64,000 nt of DNA from Mesorhizobium huakuii (GTDB lineage: Bacteria > Pseudomonadota > Alphaproteobacteria > Rhizobiales > Rhizobiaceae): NCBI RefSeq assembly GCF_014189455.1, contig NZ_CP050296.1, forward strand, positions 2,910,001 to 2,974,000. Reading direction: 5' to 3'. The notes beneath the pieces are model-generated. The model was not told the DNA's origin, searched no databases, and saw only the letters and a program-made list of their open reading frames with translations. The translations under genes were made by a program, and so were the position numbers. Position 1 is the stretch's first letter. Every line of letters starts with the position of its first letter. Positions 7,497 through 16,975 of the stretch are shown one piece after another.

Positions 7497-8501
7497 TCAG
7501 TCGTAGGTCAGGTCCGTCGCCTTCCCGCCGAACACCCGATAGGCATAGAAGGAATAGAAGATGATGATCGGCAGCACGACCACGGTGCCGGCCAGGATGA
7601 TGGCCAGGCTTTCGGTCGCCGACGCCGCCTGCCAGATGGTCAATTTGTCGGGCACCACGAACGGGTAGAACGACCAGGCAAGACCGGCAAAGCCGAGCAC
7701 GAAGATGGCGGCCAGCGTCAGGAACGGCATCAACGCATGGCGGTCGTCGGGCTTCGGCAGATGGAAAGTCTGCCGCCACAGCCACAGGAACAGCAGCGCC
7801 GACAGGATCGGCAGCGGCGAGAGATAGAGCATTTCCGGCCAGACGAACCATTTGTCGAAGATGCGCGGGCTGGCGAAGGGGGTCGCCAGCGACACCGCCG
7901 CCATGCCGAGCGCGGTCAGCACCAGCGCGGTGCGCAGCCAGCGCACCGCCTTCTTCTGCAACTCGCCCTCGGTCTTGTAGATCACCCAGGCCGCACCCAT
8001 CGCCGCGTAGGCCGCGGCCAGGCAGAACGCCACCAGCACGCCGAACGCCATGCCGCCGAAGCCGACATCGAGGCCGAGCACATAGACGCCCAGCATATAG
8101 CCCTGCGCCAGCGAGGCGATGACGGAACCCAGGAAGAAAATGCGGTTCCAGCGATGCTTTTTGCCGCTCGGCACCTTGGCGCGGAAATCGAAAGCGACGC
8201 CGCGCAGGATCAGGCCGACCAACAGCACGAAGACCGGAATGTAGAGCGCGGTGAGGATGACGCCATGCGCCATCGGAAAGGCGACCAACAGCAGGCCGAC
8301 GGCCAGCACCAGCCAGGTCTCGTTGGCATCCCAGAACGGACCGATCGCCGCGATCATCGTATCCTGCTCGCTGTCCTCGGCCGCGGCGAACAGGATGCCG
8401 ATGCCGAGGTCGAAACCGTCGAGGATGACGTAGATCAGGATGGCGAGGCCCATCAGGCCGGCGAAGATGAGGGGGAGAGCGGTAGGCCAGTCGAAGGTCA
8501 T
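7497..8501 (-). CDS. cydB: Cytochrome bd-type quinol oxidase subunit II
   Basis: The 334-residue membrane protein begins MTFDWPTALPLIFAGLMG and contains DGFDLGIG and GPFWDANETWLVL, signatures of CydB. About eight to nine hydrophobic segments fit the family. Subunit II partners CydA in the inner-membrane quinol oxidase that reduces oxygen to water. The length is somewhat below that of the E. coli protein and fits the cyanide-insensitive (CioB) branch common in rhizobia. The gene lies downstream of cydA with an unusually wide 108-bp gap that contains a hairpin, and converges on the LuxR-type regulator with only 16 bp between stops. Confidence 0.93.
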   Translation of the reverse strand: MTFDWPTALPLIFAGLMGLAILIYVILDGFDLGIGILFAAAEDSEQDTMIAAIGPFWDANETWLVLAVGLLLVAFPMAHGVILTALYIPVFVLLVGLILRGVAFDFRAKVPSGKKHRWNRIFFLGSVIASLAQGYMLGVYVLGLDVGFGGMAFGVLVAFCLAAAYAAMGAAWVIYKTEGELQKKAVRWLRTALVLTALGMAAVSLATPFASPRIFDKWFVWPEMLYLSPLPILSALLFLWLWRQTFHLPKPDDRHALMPFLTLAAIFVLGFAGLAWSFYPFVVPDKLTIWQAASATESLAIILAGTVVVLPIIIFYSFYAYRVFGGKATDLTYD

Positions 8502-8563
8502 TGAGACATCATCCCTATCATTGCGGCCTCTGCCCTTCGCTATGGCTCCGGGCGTTCGTCATT

Positions 8564-8589
8564 CGAAAAGCCAAATCGTTGGCTTTTCG
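8564..8589. repeat. Hairpin between cydA and cydB
   Basis: CGAAAAGCCAA at 8564-8574 pairs perfectly with TTGGCTTTTCG at 8579-8589 around the loop ATCG. It has no T-run on either strand. In the gap between two operon genes it may act as a processing or stability element for the cydAB message, or be a dispersed repeat. Confidence 0.5.
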
Positions 8590-8609
8590 CCCGCTGCGCG
8601 GACCATTCC

Positions 8610-9972
8610 TCACTCGCCTGCAGCCGGCTGCGACAACGCCGCCTTCATCACCCCTGGCAGCGGTGAGGTGTCGCCATCCTTGGCTGCCTTCAGTGCCAGA
8701 TGCACCAGCACGCCGAGATAGGCGATCAGCAGCAGCAGGTAGAGGATGAGATAGACGGCAAGCGTCAGCGCGACATGACTGCCCGCCACCGGGCCGACGG
8801 CGTCGGCGGTTTTCAGCACGCCGGTGACCAGCCAGGGCTGGCGGCCGATCTCGGTCGTGTACCAGCCGGCCAGCGTCGCCAGCCAGCCCGACAGCGCCAT
8901 CGGCACCATCAGCATGGCGAGCGGCTTCGGCAGGCTGTGCCGGCGCTTAAGGAAGAAGGCGGCCGACCACGAGACGGCGAGCATCAAAAAGCCCGGTGCC
9001 GACCATGATGCGGAAACTCCAGAACAGCGGAAAGACCGGCGGATGGTTGCCGGGATAGGCATCCAAGCCGGGCACCACGCCGCTGGTCGAGTGCCGCAGC
9101 ACCAGGCTGGCGCCGTCGGGAATGGCGATCTCGAATTTGTTCTCCTTGGCGGCCTCGTCGGGCAGCGCGAACAGCACCAGTGGCACGTTGGGGCCGGTGG
9201 TCCAGTTGGCTTCCATGGCGGCGATCTTCTGCGGCTGGTGTTCCAGCGTGTTCAACCCGTGCTGGTCGCCGGCAAGGATCTGGATCGGGATCAGGATCGC
9301 GGCCGTGAAGACGCCGGTGCGCAGCGCTTTCCACATCGATTCCGAGCGGTCGCCGTTGAGATAGCGCAGCGCCGACAGGCCGGCGATGAGGAACGACACC
9401 GTCAGGCCCGAAGCGAGCAGCATGTGGACGAGGCGGTAGGGCATGGACGGGTTGAAGACGATGGCCCACCAGTCAACGGCATGCGCCTTGCCGTCAATCA
9501 TCTCGAAGCCGGCCGGCGTCTGCATCCAGGAATTCAGCGCGATGATCCAGAAGGCGGACAGCGTGGTGCCGCCGGCGACCAGCACCGTCGCCAGCGTATG
9601 GACGCGGTTGGACACACGGCGGAAGCCGAACAGCATGATGCCGAGGAAGGCCGCCTCGAGGAAGAAGGCGGTGAGGATCTCGTAGGCCAGCAGCGGCCCG
9701 GCAATGTTGCCGACCTTTTCCATATAGCCCGGCCAGTTGGTGCCGAACTGGAAGCTCATGGTGACGCCGGAGACCACGCCCATGGCGAAGGACAGCGCGA
9801 ACACCTTCACCCAGGTGAAATAGGCCCGCATCCATGCGGAATCGTTGGTCGCGTTGTAGCGCAGCTTGAAGAACAGCAGCACCCAGCCAAGTGCAATGGT
9901 GATCGTCGGAAACAGAATATGAAACGAAATATTCGCGCCGAACTGGATGCGCGACAGTATGAGCGGGTCCAT
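8610..9972 (-). pseudogene. cydA: Cytochrome bd-type quinol oxidase subunit I, one-base frameshift
   Basis: The first frame from 9972 encodes [21 protein letters not shown], the CydA N-terminus with the haem-ligand histidine in the cyanide-insensitive style, and runs to [12 protein letters not shown] second frame then carries [12 protein letters not shown] and the invariant [18 protein letters not shown] motif and ends at 8610. The switch is at a run of five A on the plus strand (8986-8990); removing one base joins the frames as GLLMLAVSW and gives a 453-residue protein of normal length with a short Q-loop. Nothing else is damaged, so a base-calling error in the run is the simplest reading. 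It heads a cydAB operon. Confidence 0.88.
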
Positions 9973-10212
9973 GGCGGGCTCCGGCTGCTGAAAGTACTGG
10001 CGAAGAGTAGGCCCGAAGCGGGTTCAGGTCAAAGCGGCGTCCTGCCGCGAGGCTTAACGCCACAGGACAATTTTACCGGTTCACGCGGCACATCTCCAGC
10101 CGTTCCCTGCTGTGGCTGTCCAGAACTGTCAGCAGCGCCATTGACTTCCGGTTGCGCGCACCGACATTCGGCCTATATCAGGGGACCTCTTTCAGGCAGC
10201 CGTTTTCAGCCC

Positions 10213-11139
10213 ATGCCCTCCATCCTGTCCATTTCCGGGGTCTCCAAGACCTACGCCACCGGCTTCACCGCGCTCAAGGAAGTCAATCTCGACATCCAGC
10301 GCGGCGAGATCTTTGCTTTGCTCGGGCCGAACGGCGCCGGCAAGACGACGCTGATCTCGATCGTCTGCGGCATCGTCAACCGCTCGACCGGCACCGTCAC
10401 CGTCGACGGTCACGACATCTCCAGGGACTACCGCGCCGCGCGCAGCCTGATCGGCCTGGTGCCGCAGGAGCTGACCATCGACGCTTTCGAGAGCGTCTGG
10501 GCGACCGTCAACTACAGTCGCGGCCTGTTCGGCAAGCCGGCTAATCATGGCTTCGTCGAGAAGGCGCTGCGCGACCTCTCGCTGTGGGACAAGAAGGACG
10601 CCAAGGCGATCACGCTGTCGGGCGGCATGAAGCGCAGGCTGATGATCGCCAAGGCGCTGTCGCACGAGCCGCGCATCCTGTTCCTCGACGAGCCGACCGC
10701 CGGCGTCGACGTCGAGCTGCGCCAGGACATGTGGGAGATGGTGCGACGGTTGCGCGAGGATGGCGTCACCATCATCCTCACCACCCACTATATCGAGGAG
10801 GCCGAGGCGATGGCCGACCGCGTCGGCGTCATCAACCGCGGCGAAATCATCCTGGTCGAGAACAAGGCCGAGCTGATGCACAAGCTCGGCCGCAAGCGGC
10901 TGGTGCTGGAACTGCGCACTCCGCTGACGGCCATCCCGGAGGCCTTTTCGCACTATGCGCTGGAGCTGTCGCCGGATGGCGGGCAGCTGACCTACACCTA
11001 TGACAACCAGGCCGAGCGGCCGGGCGTCGCCTCGCTGATCCGCGACCTCGAGGCATCAGGCATCCAGTTCCGCGACATCGACACGCAAAACAGCTCGCTC
11101 GAGGAGATCTTCGTCAACCTGGTGAGGAAAGACGCATGA
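10213..11139 (+). CDS. ABC transporter ATP-binding protein (ABC-2 type exporter)
   Basis: The 308-residue ATPase has Walker [10 protein letters not shown] (about residues 37-45), Q-loop VPQE, signature LSGGMKRRL, Walker [13 protein letters not shown] and switch histidine TTHY. The C-terminal 80 residues form the extra domain seen in DrrA/CcmA-type exporters (it resembles YadG and NodI). The gene overlaps the next one by 4 bp (ATGA), so the two make one operon for a two-component ABC exporter. Substrate is not shown by the sequence. The start is the first ATG after a long antisense open frame that has no coding character; the region upstream is the 240-bp divergent gap with cydA. Confidence 0.92.
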   Translation: MPSILSISGVSKTYATGFTALKEVNLDIQRGEIFALLGPNGAGKTTLISIVCGIVNRSTGTVTVDGHDISRDYRAARSLIGLVPQELTIDAFESVWATVNYSRGLFGKPANHGFVEKALRDLSLWDKKDAKAITLSGGMKRRLMIAKALSHEPRILFLDEPTAGVDVELRQDMWEMVRRLREDGVTIILTTHYIEEAEAMADRVGVINRGEIILVENKAELMHKLGRKRLVLELRTPLTAIPEAFSHYALELSPDGGQLTYTYDNQAERPGVASLIRDLEASGIQFRDIDTQNSSLEEIFVNLVRKDA

Positions 11140-11897
11140 ACCTGCGCGCAGTCTGGGCGATCTACCGGATGGAAATGGCACGTGCCTTCCGCACCGTGCT
11201 GCAGAGCATCGTCTCGCCGGTCATTTCGACATCGTTGTATTTCGTCGTCTTCGGCTCGGCCATCGGCTCGCGCATCACCGAGATCGACGGCATCAGCTAC
11301 GGCGCCTTCATCGTGCCGGGGCTGATCATGCTGTCGCTGCTGACGCAGTCGATCTCCAACGCTTCCTTCGCCATCTATTTCCCGAAATTCGTCGGCTCGA
11401 TCTACGAGCTTTTGTCGGCGCCGGTGTCCTATCTGGAGATCGTCATCGCCTATGTCGGCGGTGCGGCGACCAAGTCGATCATCCTCGGCCTGATCATCCT
11501 CGCCACCGCCTCGCTGTTCGTGCCGCTCACCATCCTGCATCCGTTCTGGATGGTCGCCTTCCTGGTGTTGACGGCGGTGACCTTCAGCCTGTTCGGCTTC
11601 ATCATCGGCATCTGGGCGAAGAGTTTCGAGCAGTTGCAGCTGGTGCCGCTGCTGATCATCACGCCGCTGACTTTCCTCGGCGGCAGCTTCTATTCGATCA
11701 ACATGCTGCCCGGCATCTGGCGCACCGTGACGCTGTTCAATCCGGTCGTCTATCTGATCAGCGGCTTCCGCTGGAGCTTTTATGGCAAGTCCGACGTCTC
11801 GGTCGGCATCAGCCTTGGCATGACCGTCGTCTTCCTGGCGGTCTGCATCGCGATCGTCGCCTGGATTTTCAAGACCGGCTACCGGCTGCGGAACTGA
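11136..11897 (+). CDS. ABC-2 type transporter permease
   Basis: A 253-residue membrane protein with six hydrophobic segments and the family motif [16 protein letters not shown] near residue 180, which marks ABC-2 permeases of the YadH/NodJ/DrrB group. It starts inside the last codons of the ATP-binding gene (4-bp overlap) and so is translated with it. Together they would form a dimeric exporter of a lipid, polysaccharide or drug-like compound. No nodulation gene lies nearby, so a NodIJ role is not supported. Confidence 0.9.
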   Translation: MNLRAVWAIYRMEMARAFRTVLQSIVSPVISTSLYFVVFGSAIGSRITEIDGISYGAFIVPGLIMLSLLTQSISNASFAIYFPKFVGSIYELLSAPVSYLEIVIAYVGGAATKSIILGLIILATASLFVPLTILHPFWMVAFLVLTAVTFSLFGFIIGIWAKSFEQLQLVPLLIITPLTFLGGSFYSINMLPGIWRTVTLFNPVVYLISGFRWSFYGKSDVSVGISLGMTVVFLAVCIAIVAWIFKTGYRLRN

Positions 11898-11964
11898 CGC
11901 GGCTGGTCTTTGGCGATAGCGTGCATGGCAGCTTGGTGCATGCATTGTCTTATGGTGCGCTGGT

Positions 11965-12129
11965 CGACCCCCACTCCGTCTCGGCTTCGCCGAGCCACCT
12001 CTCCCCCGATCGACGGGGTAGAGGAAAGGCGCCAAGCTTCTTTTGCCATCAACGCTCGTCCAGCAAAGCTCCCTTCCTTTCCCTCCGGAGGGGGAAGGTG
12101 GCGCTGCGAAGCAGCGACGGATTGGGGGA
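11965..12129. repeat. Intergenic palindromic repeat, family B, inverted pair; 11898-12233 otherwise empty
   Basis: The gap between the permease and the convergent DUF2156 gene holds a repeat with inverted ends: CGACCCCCACTCCGTC near 11965 mirrors GACGGATTGGGGG at 12116-12128, with inner hairpins CTCGGCTTCGCCGAG and CCCTCCGGAGGG. A related copy lies at 45779-45962. No gene is supported in the rest of the gap. Confidence 0.7.
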
Positions 12130-12233
12130 ACCACGTGGCAATCAAGCCTCGGGCCGATCAGTTACGCAAATCACAGAAAATGTTTGCATAGCGTAGACGG
12201 GAGTGAGGGCGAGGAACCCAAGTCCTGTAGAGT

Positions 12234-13271
12234 TCAAATTGCCTTGACCAGTCGCAGCAGCCCCAGCATCTCGATATAGGTCCCCTTGCGGAAGGCGATG
12301 TAGACGGGCTCTTCCACGCCGTGGAAACGGCGCTTGAACGCCGCCTGGCCCTGCAGGTTGAACCGGCGGCGGTTGACCCAGGGCGAATCGTAGGCGCGCT
12401 GGAAAGCGTTGCGCCAGAACTCGCTTTCGGCAAATCCGCTTGGGCCCACGTCGACAAGCGGCGACAGGCCAAGCGTCACCACCGACATGCCCTCTTCGCG
12501 AAACCGGTCGACGGCGAATTTGGTCAGGCCGATCTCGGCATGCGGTGAGGCGTCGATATGCTTGCGCTTGAAGGCCGTGGTGTAGCCGATCACCTTGCCG
12601 TCGCGGAACAGCGGATCGAAATCAAGCAGGGCAATCAGCTCGCCATCGGGTCCATGCAGGACGAAGCGGCGCATGTCGGAGCCGAGCTGATCGTAGAACG
12701 GGCGGTTGAGAAAACCCATCTCCCAGCGCTTGACGATGCGGTCGCCGCGCCAGTTTTCGGAAAGCCGGGCGATCTCGTCGAGGAAGACCGTCCGCTTGTC
12801 TTCTTCGAAGGAGAAGCCCTTCTTCAGCAGCCAGCGCTCGGAATAGCGCACGGTCTCGTTGCGCTTGCCGGAAAAATCATGCGCGGGCAGGACAAGGCTT
12901 GTGTCGATACCCAGCCGGTTGACCTTGTAGCCGAGTCCGGCCAGCACGCGCGCGGTGTCTTCGCCGATCTGCACGAACCACGGGTCACCGGCGGTCTCGA
13001 CGAAGCGCCTGATGTAGTCGGGCCGCCGGGCCGGCGCCGCCACCGGGTCGCCGAGCGCGAAATGATGTTTCATCTTGGTGCCGAAGGCGATGTAGCCGTC
13101 GGCGTCACCGAAATAGGACAGCTTGTGCTGTACGGCACTGGAATAGGCGAGCGAGAAGTCGCCATGGCGGCGGACAATCGCCAGGCGTTCGACATGCGTC
13201 AGCGCCTGGCGCTCGACCTTGGGCGAGGCGCCCTCGAGGATTTTGTCGAAATAGATCCGCAAGGAGGCCAT
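12234..13271 (-). CDS. DUF2156 / phosphatidylglycerol lysyltransferase C-terminal domain protein
   Basis: The 345-residue protein matches the soluble transferase domain of MprF/LpiA (DUF2156, a double GNAT fold): LSYFGDADGYIAFGTKMKHHFALGDPVA near the N-terminus, GEDTARVLAGLGY in the middle and the C-terminal MSVVTLGLSPL followed by FNLQGQAAFKRRFHGVEEPVYIAF. MprF-type proteins transfer an amino acid from tRNA to phosphatidylglycerol. Here the membrane flippase domain is missing and no separate one is adjacent, so it either modifies another substrate or works alone. The start at 13271 (MASLRIYF) is chosen because the in-frame extension to 13430 is poorly family-like. Confidence 0.8.
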   Translation of the reverse strand: MASLRIYFDKILEGASPKVERQALTHVERLAIVRRHGDFSLAYSSAVQHKLSYFGDADGYIAFGTKMKHHFALGDPVAAPARRPDYIRRFVETAGDPWFVQIGEDTARVLAGLGYKVNRLGIDTSLVLPAHDFSGKRNETVRYSERWLLKKGFSFEEDKRTVFLDEIARLSENWRGDRIVKRWEMGFLNRPFYDQLGSDMRRFVLHGPDGELIALLDFDPLFRDGKVIGYTTAFKRKHIDASPHAEIGLTKFAVDRFREEGMSVVTLGLSPLVDVGPSGFAESEFWRNAFQRAYDSPWVNRRRFNLQGQAAFKRRFHGVEEPVYIAFRKGTYIEMLGLLRLVKAI

Positions 13272-13710
13272 GGTCGAGATTCCGCGTGCGGTCTGTGGCG
13301 CGACGTGCCTTTCGACACGCTGGACGCGCCACGGCGTCTTGATTTTTCGCGGGAAGCCGAAATCGCTGCGGTTTCGAATTCCTGCGTCGGTAACGAGATC
13401 CGCCAGCCCCCCGGAACTCGAATCAATCACATTGCCGCGACCTGATTATCGCCGATGCCGCCGATATGCCATATAGGGCTGCATGGTTTCGGGCAGAAGC
13501 GGATAATCCGCTCCACGTCGTTGTTTTGGCCGCATTTCCGCGATGAGAGTTGTTTGCACCTGGCGGCGGAATGCTCCGGAGCGCAAGCGGCTCGGCGCAG
13601 GCCTCGGCAATCGGCACCGATCTGCTGTATGGGTTTGCGCGCGATCAAACGGTTACAGCGTCCTGCGACCTTGTCGGGATGCTGGGGTGGTGGATGGGTT
13701 TTAAGAGTGA
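13272..13710. other. 439-bp gap without a supported gene
   Basis: This divergent region separates the DUF2156 gene and the flavin monooxygenase gene. Short open frames exist on both strands, but none has a good ribosome binding site together with a protein-like composition, and I see no strong palindrome. It presumably holds the promoters of both flanking genes. Confidence 0.5.
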
Positions 13711-14898
13711 ATGGCTGATACGACGACCGGACCGATGATGGAGCAGGTGGTGGCAGTCGAGCCGGCGATCGTCATTGGCGCCGGCGCCGCCGGACTGGCT
13801 GTCGCGCAGGCTTTGATCAAGGCCGGCGTGCCGGTGGCAATCCTGGAAAAGGAGAGCCGGCTGGCAGAGCCCTGGCATCGGCGGCACCAGCAGCTGCATC
13901 TCAACACCCATCGCGATCTCTCGGCGCTGCCCGGCCTTTCCTATCCCGGGGATACGCCAGCCTTTCCACCCAAGAGCGTCGTTATCCGCCATATGAACGA
14001 TTTCCGCGAGGCGAACCGGCTGCCGGTGGAGTTTGGCGTCGCCGTCGAGACCATCGTGTTCCGGGGCGACCACTGGGCCGTGCGCACCAGCACCGGCTCG
14101 CGCCTGGCGCGCCATGTCGTCGTCGCCACCGGCCGCGACAAGGAGCCCTTCACGCCGCAGTGGAAGGGCATAGAGGCCTTCGCCGGCCGGATCATCCATT
14201 CGGCGGATTTTGGCGACGCCAAGTCCTATGCCGGCAAGAAGGTGCTGGTCGTCGGCGCGGGCAATTCGGGTTTCGACGCCCTCAATCATCTCGCCGGCGT
14301 GGACACGGCTTCTCTCTGGCTGTCGGCCCGCAATGGCCCAGCCCTCCTGCCCAAGCGGATCGGCAAGATCGCCGTGCACCGGCTTTCGCCGCTCATGGCG
14401 CGCTTGCCGTTGCGCGTCGCCGATGCGGCGATCGCCGCGACGCAGCGCCTGGTTTTCGGCGATCTGACCAAATTCGGCATGCCGCCCGCGCCGTCGGGCG
14501 GCGCCAGCCGCCTGACCTCCGACTACACCGCGATCGCCGCGGATGACGGCGCCGTCGACGCCATCAAATCGGGCAAGATCGTCGTGGTGCCGGCGATACG
14601 CGAGTTCACCCGCGACGGCGTGATCCTGGCCAATGGCAGCTTGATCGATCCCGATATCGTCATTGCCGCAACAGGCTACCGCACCGGTCTGGAGCGCATG
14701 GTCGGTAATCTCGGCGTGCTCGACAGCAAGGGCGTCCCGCTCTTCAATGGCGGCGAAGCCGATCCGAAACTGCCCGGCCTGTGGTTCACCGGCATGCGGC
14801 CGAGCATCCGCGGCTGCTTCGCCAATGCCGCCATCTTGGGCAATGCGATCGCCAGGCGGATCGCCGGCTCTTCTCGGCCCTCGGGCGTGTCACGCTGA
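13711..14898 (+). CDS. Flavin-containing monooxygenase-like NAD(P)/FAD oxidoreductase
   Basis: The 395-residue protein has an N-terminal FAD-binding Rossmann motif (VIGAGAAGLAVAQAL, residues 16-30) and a second dinucleotide site (VVGAGNSGFDAL, near residue 180) for NADPH. The arrangement and the final FTGMRPSIRGCFANAAILG with ATGYRTGLE fit the flavin-containing monooxygenase and YUCCA-like group. Such enzymes oxygenate soft nucleophiles or decarboxylate indole-pyruvate; the substrate cannot be told here. It stands before, and on the same strand as, the MarR-GNAT pair, 87 bp away. Confidence 0.88.
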   Translation: MADTTTGPMMEQVVAVEPAIVIGAGAAGLAVAQALIKAGVPVAILEKESRLAEPWHRRHQQLHLNTHRDLSALPGLSYPGDTPAFPPKSVVIRHMNDFREANRLPVEFGVAVETIVFRGDHWAVRTSTGSRLARHVVVATGRDKEPFTPQWKGIEAFAGRIIHSADFGDAKSYAGKKVLVVGAGNSGFDALNHLAGVDTASLWLSARNGPALLPKRIGKIAVHRLSPLMARLPLRVADAAIAATQRLVFGDLTKFGMPPAPSGGASRLTSDYTAIAADDGAVDAIKSGKIVVVPAIREFTRDGVILANGSLIDPDIVIAATGYRTGLERMVGNLGVLDSKGVPLFNGGEADPKLPGLWFTGMRPSIRGCFANAAILGNAIARRIAGSSRPSGVSR

Positions 14899-14952
14899 TT
14901 TGATCGCAGAGGCGGACGCCAAGCATACGGCGGCTTTTGACAATTTGCATGC

Positions 14953-14968
14953 CATGTTATATAACATG
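14953..14968. promoter_or_regulatory. Perfect palindrome, probable MarR operator
   Basis: CATGTTATATAACATG is a perfect 16-bp palindrome ending 17 bp before the ATG of the MarR gene. An overlapping palindrome TAACATGTTA follows at 14962-14971, so the same half-site is repeated. Position and AT-rich symmetry fit an autoregulatory MarR operator covering the promoter. Confidence 0.7.
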
Positions 14969-14985
14969 TTACAATTTATCGCGGA

Positions 14986-15477
14986 ATGATGATGGAAGAC
15001 GTTATCCGGTCTCTTGGTTATCTCTGCTTGGGCAGCCGGCTGAAGCGCATTGGCGAGCAATTGCAGGCCGATGCACAACAGCTGCTCGATGGCCTGGAGG
15101 TTCCGCTTCAATCGAGCCAGTACCCCCTGCTGGCCGCACTCGACAGGCTGGGACCGCTGGCCGTCGGCGAGCTGGCGCAATCGCTCGGGCTGACACAGCC
15201 GGGCGTGACAAGAAGCGTGTCGCTTCTGGCCGAGCTGGGGCTGGTCGAAACCATTCAGTCGCAAGATGACCAGCGGCGGCGGATGGTCTCGCTGACCGGC
15301 AAGGGCCAGCGCCTGGTCGATGTCGCGAAACGGGATGTGTGGCCACGCATCGAGAACGCCGTCGCGGATCTGTGCCGGGATCTTTCCGGGCCGCTTCTCG
15401 ATCAACTCGCTGCCATCGAGGATGGGCTGGCCACAGCCCCGCTCGATCGTCGTGTCAAAAAGGGCGCCGTGCAATGA
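14986..15477 (+). CDS. MarR family transcriptional regulator
   Basis: The 163-residue protein is a winged-helix MarR regulator: LGPLAVGELAQSLGLTQPGVTRSVSLLAELGLV is the recognition region and DDQRRRMVSLTGKG is the wing with the following helix. It ends with a 4-bp ATGA overlap into a GNAT acetyltransferase gene, so both form an operon behind a perfect palindrome that is very likely its own operator. In many alphaproteobacteria the two domains occur fused in one protein; here they are separate. The inducer is unknown. Confidence 0.9.
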   Translation: MMMEDVIRSLGYLCLGSRLKRIGEQLQADAQQLLDGLEVPLQSSQYPLLAALDRLGPLAVGELAQSLGLTQPGVTRSVSLLAELGLVETIQSQDDQRRRMVSLTGKGQRLVDVAKRDVWPRIENAVADLCRDLSGPLLDQLAAIEDGLATAPLDRRVKKGAVQ

Positions 15478-16154
15478 AACATGTTCTCGACCGACCCGTC
15501 TGGAGCGCGCTTGAGACGCGGCATCAGGCCTTCGCGCAAGGCGGCAAGCTTGCCAGGCGCTATTCCCCGTCCATCGCCCTGTTTGCCGCCACCGCTGCCG
15601 ACGACGCCGCAAGCCTGCAGGCGCTCGGCGAACTCGTTGGCCCTGATGAGAGCGTCATCATGGCGCAAGCCGACACCATTGTTCTTCCGTCGGGCCTCGC
15701 GGCGATCTCGACCGCCGACGCTGTGCAGATGGTCGCCGGCGCGCCATTGCAGACCGTTTCGGACGAGCGCGTCCAGCCCCTGACACGTAACGACACGGCC
15801 GAAATGCTGGCCCTGGCATCGCTCACCAAGCCCGGCCCGTTCACATCAGGGGCCTTGAGCCTCGGCGCCTTCTGGGGCGTGAAGGTCGAGGGCAGGTTGG
15901 TGGCGATGGCCGGCGAGCGCATGAAGCAGCCGGGCTATACCGAACTCAGCGGCGTCTGCTCGCACCCCGATTTTCGTGGCGCTGGCCTTGGCCGGCTGTT
16001 GTCCGTGTTCGTGGCCAATCAGATTTTCGTACGCGGCGAAATCCCGTACCTGCACGCCTTTGCCACAAACACCGGCGCGATAAGGCTTTACGAGTCCATC
16101 GGCTTCAGCTTGAGGAGCACGATAAATGTGGCGGTGGTTCAGCGCGCCGGATAG
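15474..16154 (+). CDS. GNAT family N-acetyltransferase (FR47-like)
   Basis: The 226-residue protein has an N-terminal domain without clear motif and a C-terminal GNAT domain: LGAFWGVKVEGRLVAMAGE, then ELSGVCSHPDFRGAGLGRLL (the acetyl-CoA binding loop with R-G-x-G-L-G), then FATNTGAIRLYESIGF. It matches the FR47-like subfamily. Its start overlaps the MarR stop, so translation is coupled. The acceptor is unknown; small-molecule detoxification under MarR control is the usual setting for such pairs. Confidence 0.88.
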   Translation: MKHVLDRPVWSALETRHQAFAQGGKLARRYSPSIALFAATAADDAASLQALGELVGPDESVIMAQADTIVLPSGLAAISTADAVQMVAGAPLQTVSDERVQPLTRNDTAEMLALASLTKPGPFTSGALSLGAFWGVKVEGRLVAMAGERMKQPGYTELSGVCSHPDFRGAGLGRLLSVFVANQIFVRGEIPYLHAFATNTGAIRLYESIGFSLRSTINVAVVQRAG

Positions 16155-16216
16155 TTGGCGAGGTGCAAAAAGCAAGCAGTTGGTACATTCTGCCGGGGAA
16201 GCGGAGGTACTCCTCT

Positions 16217-16966
16217 ATGGCTGCGGGCCGGTGGATAAGCAAAAAATGGCATTCCGCGCGGGATCGCCATCGAGCCTATCTGGATTTCGTTAGCCGGCAT
16301 CCCATCTCGCTTGTGCCACTTGCAGCACTCTATGTCGGTCTGGTCGCGTTCTTGCTGGTTTGTTGCGTCGTCGTGGTCTCCAGCCTTGTCGACTTCCTGT
16401 GGCGCGGTCTTGAGCCTGACGCAAAGCTCAACATCGTACTTCCCTTCACCGTGATTTTCCTCTGGGGCCCGCTCACACTTATCGTCGCGGCCCACTACCT
16501 CTACGTCACATTCGTCAGCTTCCTGTCGGCGTCGCAACTCAGAAGTTTTGCGCGGCCGGTCTTCCAGGTGCTGCAGCTCGTTGCGACCACGATGATCTTC
16601 TTCGCGGCGGTTCACTACTACATCGCCCTGTTAACCGACGGCGTCGCCTATGATGGGCTCCTGCGCCCGATGCCGGAGGGCGGCTGGTCGCCCTGGGTCA
16701 ACTGGTTCGACAAGCTTATCTTCGTGCCGTCCGCGGCAACAATTGTCGACTGTATCTACTTCAGCGCGGTCACAATGGCGACCGTCGGCTACGGTGACAT
16801 CAAACCACTGACGATGACGGCGAAGATCGCGACCATTGCCGAAATCCTGTTTTCCTTCGGGCTGATCGTCGTGGTGCTGGGATGGGTGATCGGCCACGCT
16901 AAGGGCGCCGGTCCGGTTGCGCCCACCATCGTGCCGCCCACCGACAGCCAAACGTCCGCGGAATGA
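16217..16966 (+). CDS. Potassium-channel-like membrane protein
   Basis: The 249-residue protein has four hydrophobic segments (about residues 30-55, 70-98, 115-140 and 205-230). Between the last two lies a pore loop with the potassium selectivity filter TMATVGYGD. No RCK or cyclic-nucleotide domain follows; the C-terminus is a short polar tail. The start at 16217 is chosen because GGAGG lies 9 bp upstream; an in-frame ATG at 16163 would add 18 residues. It lies 62 bp after the GNAT gene on the same strand. It is a simple ungated-looking or voltage-independent K+ channel by appearance. Confidence 0.85.
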   Translation: MAAGRWISKKWHSARDRHRAYLDFVSRHPISLVPLAALYVGLVAFLLVCCVVVVSSLVDFLWRGLEPDAKLNIVLPFTVIFLWGPLTLIVAAHYLYVTFVSFLSASQLRSFARPVFQVLQLVATTMIFFAAVHYYIALLTDGVAYDGLLRPMPEGGWSPWVNWFDKLIFVPSAATIVDCIYFSAVTMATVGYGDIKPLTMTAKIATIAEILFSFGLIVVVLGWVIGHAKGAGPVAPTIVPPTDSQTSAE

Positions 16967-16975
16967 AGCGTTATC

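Noticed and set aside
8824..11139. 771-residue open frame spanning the cydA region and the ABC ATPase
   Set aside because: The first part is antisense to cydA and has no protein-like pattern; only the part from 10213 is the real ATPase gene.
10213..11897. NodI-NodJ lipo-oligosaccharide exporter
   Set aside because: The proteins share the ABC-2 build, but there is no nod box and no nodulation gene nearby.
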